From a virus: a stretch of 22,314 nucleotides of DNA. The position numbers and the translations under genes were made by a program. The DNA lies in IMG/VR virus record IMGVR_UViG_3300035698_003502, positions 1 through 22,314 of that record; one strand, 5' to 3'. Numbering within the stretch: the stretch's first letter is position 1; the number at the start of each line of letters is the position of its first letter. The notes under the pieces were generated by a model, which did not search any database, was not told the DNA's origin, and was given only the letters and a program-made list of their open reading frames with translations. This document shows, one piece after another, positions 20,108-22,314 of the stretch.

Positions 20108-20752
20108 TTAACTAAAAGGGATATCGTCGTCCAACTCATCCAAGTCTACCTCTTCCTCTTGAGGCTTCGACTTCGACTTCTTGCCAGCGTTGGCAGAGGG
20201 GGTGTCCTCACTTGGTTTGGAGTGAACTACTTCCATCTCCACAGAATCAAAGGTCTCTCCAGGCTCCGGCTTGTATTCAAGCAACTTAGTCACTTGGATA
20301 GCCATCAGCATAGAGGCAACACCCTCTGTACCTTGGTAGGTATAATCGTATTGGAAGACTCGTACATTGCCTATAGACTGGTTGCCGATAGTCTTTGGGT
20401 CAAGGTCGTTCATCCCACCAAGGATCTTTACAGGCTCCGAGGGTTCACCGTTAGCTTTTGACACCTTCTTACGAAGAGTGACTGCAAAGTAGGGTTTACC
20501 TGCTTCATTCTTCACAACTTCACGGACAACCTCACCGAGTTCATCCAATGTGTCGTTACCTTCTGAGTCCTTCACTTTACGGCGAAGGGGCTTAAAACGC
20601 ACGTTATTCTTAGCCCATTCAAGAGCCAATGCTTTATCTGTGGTTCGAACGCTCAGCTCCCAGTAATCTGGTTTACCAGGCTCAGGATTCTTTACGGGGG
20701 AAGTAGGGTCACACTTGACCCACCACAGTTCTACGTCTTTGATAATAGCCAT
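20108..20752 (-). CDS. T7 gp2.5-like ssDNA-binding protein
   Basis: A single-strand DNA-binding protein of 214 residues (T7 gp2.5 has 232). The first 150 residues have the alternating strand pattern of an OB fold (DYWELSVRTTD, PYFAVTLRKKV, GNVRVFQYDYTY). The rest is a disordered, Lys/Ser-rich and then acidic tail ending LDELDDDIPFS. An acidic aromatic-ended tail is essential in gp2.5 for contact with the polymerase and helicase. Here it looks like a bacterial SSB tip (DDDIPF). AAGGA lies 10 bases before the ATG. The promoter at 20803-20827 serves the gene. Confidence 0.85.
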   Translation of the reverse strand: MAIIKDVELWWVKCDPTSPVKNPEPGKPDYWELSVRTTDKALALEWAKNNVRFKPLRRKVKDSEGNDTLDELGEVVREVVKNEAGKPYFAVTLRKKVSKANGEPSEPVKILGGMNDLDPKTIGNQSIGNVRVFQYDYTYQGTEGVASMLMAIQVTKLLEYKPEPGETFDSVEMEVVHSKPSEDTPSANAGKKSKSKPQEEEVDLDELDDDIPFS

Positions 20753-20802
20753 TTGTTATCGTCCTTGTTATTGTTATTGGTTTTTGTGACGGTTTGCTTC
20801 TG

Positions 20803-20827
20803 CTTTCGTCATTAGGCGGCAGTATTT
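20803..20827 (-). promoter_or_regulatory. predicted phage RNA polymerase promoter, copy 2
   Basis: The minus strand reads AAATACTGCCGCCTAAT then GACGAAAG, with the predicted start at the G at 20810, 58 bases before the ssDNA-binding protein ATG. It matches the copy at 11986-12010 except at position -6 and the last base. The A/C-rich leader after it has little structure. Confidence 0.82.
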
Positions 20828-20828
20828 A

Positions 20829-21071
20829 TTAGTCAATGATTTCATAAATATACAGATCTCCATCGTAGAGTTCTGTGTAGGTCTCACAACCGGGGGTTTC
20901 CCCTTGGATGAAGACCGACAAAGCGCCCTCTTCTAGTAGGAATCCCTCTTGGAAGTAAGGTACAACTACGGTATCTGGGTAACCGTCCGGACCAATGATC
21001 TCAATCTTGACATCTTGTTTGGATACCGCTAACTTGTAGCGGAGGGCGTAGAGTGATTGTTCCTTCATCAT
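20829..21071 (-). CDS. hypothetical protein, 80 aa
   Basis: A small acidic beta-rich protein (VKIEIIGPDGYPDTVVVPYF, then EGALSVFIQGETPGCETYTE). The start overlaps the upstream stop (ATGA). No family is recognised. It ends just before the phage promoter. Confidence 0.65.
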   Translation of the reverse strand: MMKEQSLYALRYKLAVSKQDVKIEIIGPDGYPDTVVVPYFQEGFLLEEGALSVFIQGETPGCETYTELYDGDLYIYEIID

Positions 21072-21463
21072 AGGAAGTCTAACATAGAAGTTTCTTCATC
21101 GCAGTCAAAAGTGGAGTTGTAGAAAGAAATCATCACGGACTGCATGTAGCTGGTCATATCATAACCCCTGTCATGGTCTTGGACGATGTGCTCCAGGTTA
21201 TCACTGAAGTAGAGAGAAGTACCATCTGGCCAACAATCGCCCCCTGTTATCCAGCAGTCTTTTATAGGAGGTCTCTCAGGGGAGCCTTCGTAGGGGGGTT
21301 TGGGGTGGTGCATCTCAACACCTCCTATAAACTCACGTTCACCGTATCTTTGACCCCAAATGTGAACAGCCCCTTTATCACCTTTCAGAGTCCAGACGTA
21401 GCATACCTCGTCTTCGTCTTCGCGCTTTTTGGATTCTTCGTAGCCGAATTCAAAGTTTGACAT
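21068..21463 (-). CDS. hypothetical protein, 131 aa
   Basis: Starts MSNFEFGYEESKKREDEDEV with AAGGAAG about 8 bases upstream, followed by VCYVWTLKGDKGAVHIWG and a Pro/Gly-rich centre (HHPKPPYEGSPERPP). It is rich in aromatic and acidic residues. The EESKKREDED piece is encoded by DNA almost identical to 5928-5958. I recognise no family, though the WTLKGDKGAVHIWG beta pair suggests a small all-beta protein. Confidence 0.68.
   Translation of the reverse strand: MSNFEFGYEESKKREDEDEVCYVWTLKGDKGAVHIWGQRYGEREFIGGVEMHHPKPPYEGSPERPPIKDCWITGGDCWPDGTSLYFSDNLEHIVQDHDRGYDMTSYMQSVMISFYNSTFDCDEETSMLDFL
21410..21440. repeat. 31-base dispersed repeat, copy 2
   Basis: 30 of 31 bases agree with 5928-5958. 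It is read in the same frame as that copy, encoding EESKKREDED. Confidence 0.8.
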
Positions 21464-21478
21464 TATTTTGCTTCCTTT

Positions 21479-21583
21479 CTAGTAAGCCCCACACCAAGCG
21501 CAGGGGTGGTGTTCTCCATTCTCGCCTTCTACACCCTCGTCATTACACCAACAACAAGGTTCATCGTGTTCTTGTTCTGCCAA
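21479..21583 (-). CDS. mini zinc-ribbon-like peptide, 34 aa
   Basis: A 34-codon ORF from a TTG at 21583, just after the RNA polymerase stop, with AAAGAAG as weak ribosome site. Residues 10-13 (CCWC) and 28-31 (CAWC) give two C-x2-C pairs with a His-rich centre (EHHP), like a tiny zinc ribbon or zinc knuckle. The TAG stop lies 16 bases before the next gene's ATG. Start codon and expression are uncertain. The Cys pairing makes a chance ORF less likely. Confidence 0.5.
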   Translation of the reverse strand: MAEQEHDEPCCWCNDEGVEGENGEHHPCAWCGAY

Positions 21584-21593
21584 GTATTCTTCT

Positions 21594-22256
21594 TTAGGCA
21601 AAGGCGAAGTCTGACTTGAGTATTTCTCTAACATCTAGTGTTCCTTTGTTAGGTAAAAGGTCTAAGGCATCGACCTGTGCAAAGATGTACTCAAGAGGTT
21701 CACTCTCATACAACTCAACGAAGGTTTCTCTGACAAAGCCAAATAAGTGACCCATGTTCCCAGCGTGACAACCAAAGGAATCGTGGACCACAGTAATAGA
21801 GTAGTCTGACCCATCAACCACCATGTTTACATGGGTGGCGTCTAGGTTGTGAACAACGTTAGGGGAAGTGCCTGTCTTCTGTTTTTGCTTGTCTAAGGTG
21901 GCTTCTTGCCAAACACTCAGAGAGAGCCTAATGCGGTCTTCCCCATAGTAGAAGCTGACGTCACTTATGAGGGGTCTTCTGTAGTTGTGTCGGAAGGGAA
22001 ACCCTGTGATAGGAGTCCTGTACGCTAGGTGCCTCCCTCTGTCATTCTCTCGCTGAGCTAGTTGTTGGAACAGCTGGAGCATCTTGGCAGGACCTCCAAG
22101 CTCCTTGTAGCAGATATCGTACACTAGGCTACCAAGCATGTAACCCCACTTAGGCTCCTTGTCTCGGAGGTAGTCACTGAGTCCACGGGTGTCTTCCACC
22201 ACCTGTTCCCCCATACCTTGCCGAGTACCCCCGTAAGCTAGTGTCATAACGTTCAT
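21594..22256 (-). CDS. T7-type RNA polymerase, C-terminal part (3' exon or fragment)
   Basis: Catalytic C-terminal part of the single-subunit phage RNA polymerase that would transcribe the phage genes. It matches T7 RNA polymerase from about residue 633 to the end: MTLAYGG (motif B, Tyr639), NVVHNLDATH (His784 equivalent at residue 142), VHDSFG (motif C, Asp812 equivalent at residue 159) and the FAFA foot. The N-terminal domain and motif A are absent. The frame begins exactly inside motif B, where T7 reads KR-VMTLAYG. Here the bases before AACGTTATG encode no KR and an in-frame TGA stands 4 codons upstream, so an intron or homing endonuclease insertion is likely. The ATG at 22256 has no ribosome site and is probably not a real start. 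The true exon probably begins about 22253. Confidence 0.9.
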   Translation of the reverse strand: MNVMTLAYGGTRQGMGEQVVEDTRGLSDYLRDKEPKWGYMLGSLVYDICYKELGGPAKMLQLFQQLAQRENDRGRHLAYRTPITGFPFRHNYRRPLISDVSFYYGEDRIRLSLSVWQEATLDKQKQKTGTSPNVVHNLDATHVNMVVDGSDYSITVVHDSFGCHAGNMGHLFGFVRETFVELYESEPLEYIFAQVDALDLLPNKGTLDVREILKSDFAFA

Positions 22257-22262
22257 TTGTAT

Positions 22263-22314
22263 TCAACCAAGTTCGTTAGTCTTGGCCCGATTAGAACCGC
22301 GCAAATTTGATTCC
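22263..22314 (-). other. partial ORF / 3' end of insertion in RNA polymerase gene
   Basis: The last bases before the RNA polymerase part hold an open frame ending LRGSNRAKTNELG-stop (TGA at 22263-22265) and a hairpin (CCAAG / CTTGG, 22267-22285). This could be the end of a homing endonuclease ORF plus the 3' end of a group I intron (P9-like hairpin, terminal G at 22254). The sequence stops here, so the intron core cannot be checked. Confidence 0.4.

Overview
The window is a stretch of a lytic, T7-like (short-tailed, Autographivirales-type) bacteriophage genome. About 50 genes lie in one direction, all on the minus strand, so transcription runs from the right end (about 22,300) to the left end (1). 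Genes are packed tightly, often with 4-base ATGA stop/start overlaps, and no tRNA, rRNA, CRISPR or insertion sequence was seen. The diagnostic genes are the C-terminal part of a single-subunit T7-type RNA polymerase, a gp2.5-like single-strand DNA-binding protein, a T7-type family A DNA polymerase, a gp6-like 5' exonuclease and a gp4-like primase-helicase. A cobalamin-dependent (class II) ribonucleotide reductase with a glutaredoxin, a DUF1127 protein and a 'Fragile-X-F' type membrane protein point, weakly, to an aquatic alphaproteobacterial host such as a Rhodobacteraceae member. This host guess is inference only.

Layout in transcription order. (1) 22,314-20,829: RNA polymerase 3' part, apparently cut off from its 5' part by an intron or homing endonuclease at the window edge, then a mini zinc-binding ORF and two unknown genes. 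(2) 20,827-19,634: a phage-type promoter, the ssDNA-binding protein, an HNH homing endonuclease and a strong terminator. (3) 19,612-12,017: many small unknown genes, a HhH-GPD glycosylase-like protein, a nucleoside 2-deoxyribosyltransferase-like protein, a GIY-YIG-like protein, a DUF7448-like and a DUF3310-like protein, the split DNA polymerase (exonuclease domain and polymerase domain in different frames) and a MazG-like pyrophosphohydrolase. (4) 12,010-3,711: a second copy of the phage promoter, 5' exonuclease, GIY-YIG homing endonuclease, primase-helicase, ribonucleotide reductase, glutaredoxin, an AT-hook protein, small membrane proteins, DUF1127, a zinc-binding protein and a second terminator. 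(5) 3,687-1: an RNA-repair set (polynucleotide-kinase-like, metallophosphoesterase, Rnl2-like RNA ligase) among small unknown genes.

How the parts work together: the phage RNA polymerase probably reads the two copies of an AATACTGCCG(A/C)CTAAT-G promoter found here, which stand in front of the ssDNA-binding and exonuclease genes. The ribonucleotide reductase, glutaredoxin, MazG-like, deoxyribosyltransferase-like and DUF3310 proteins serve nucleotide supply. The kinase-phosphatase-ligase trio could mend host or phage RNA cut by host defence nucleases. The most notable points are the RNA polymerase interruption, the frame-split DNA polymerase, the promoter pair, the three-gene RNA-repair cassette and the DUF1127 gene.
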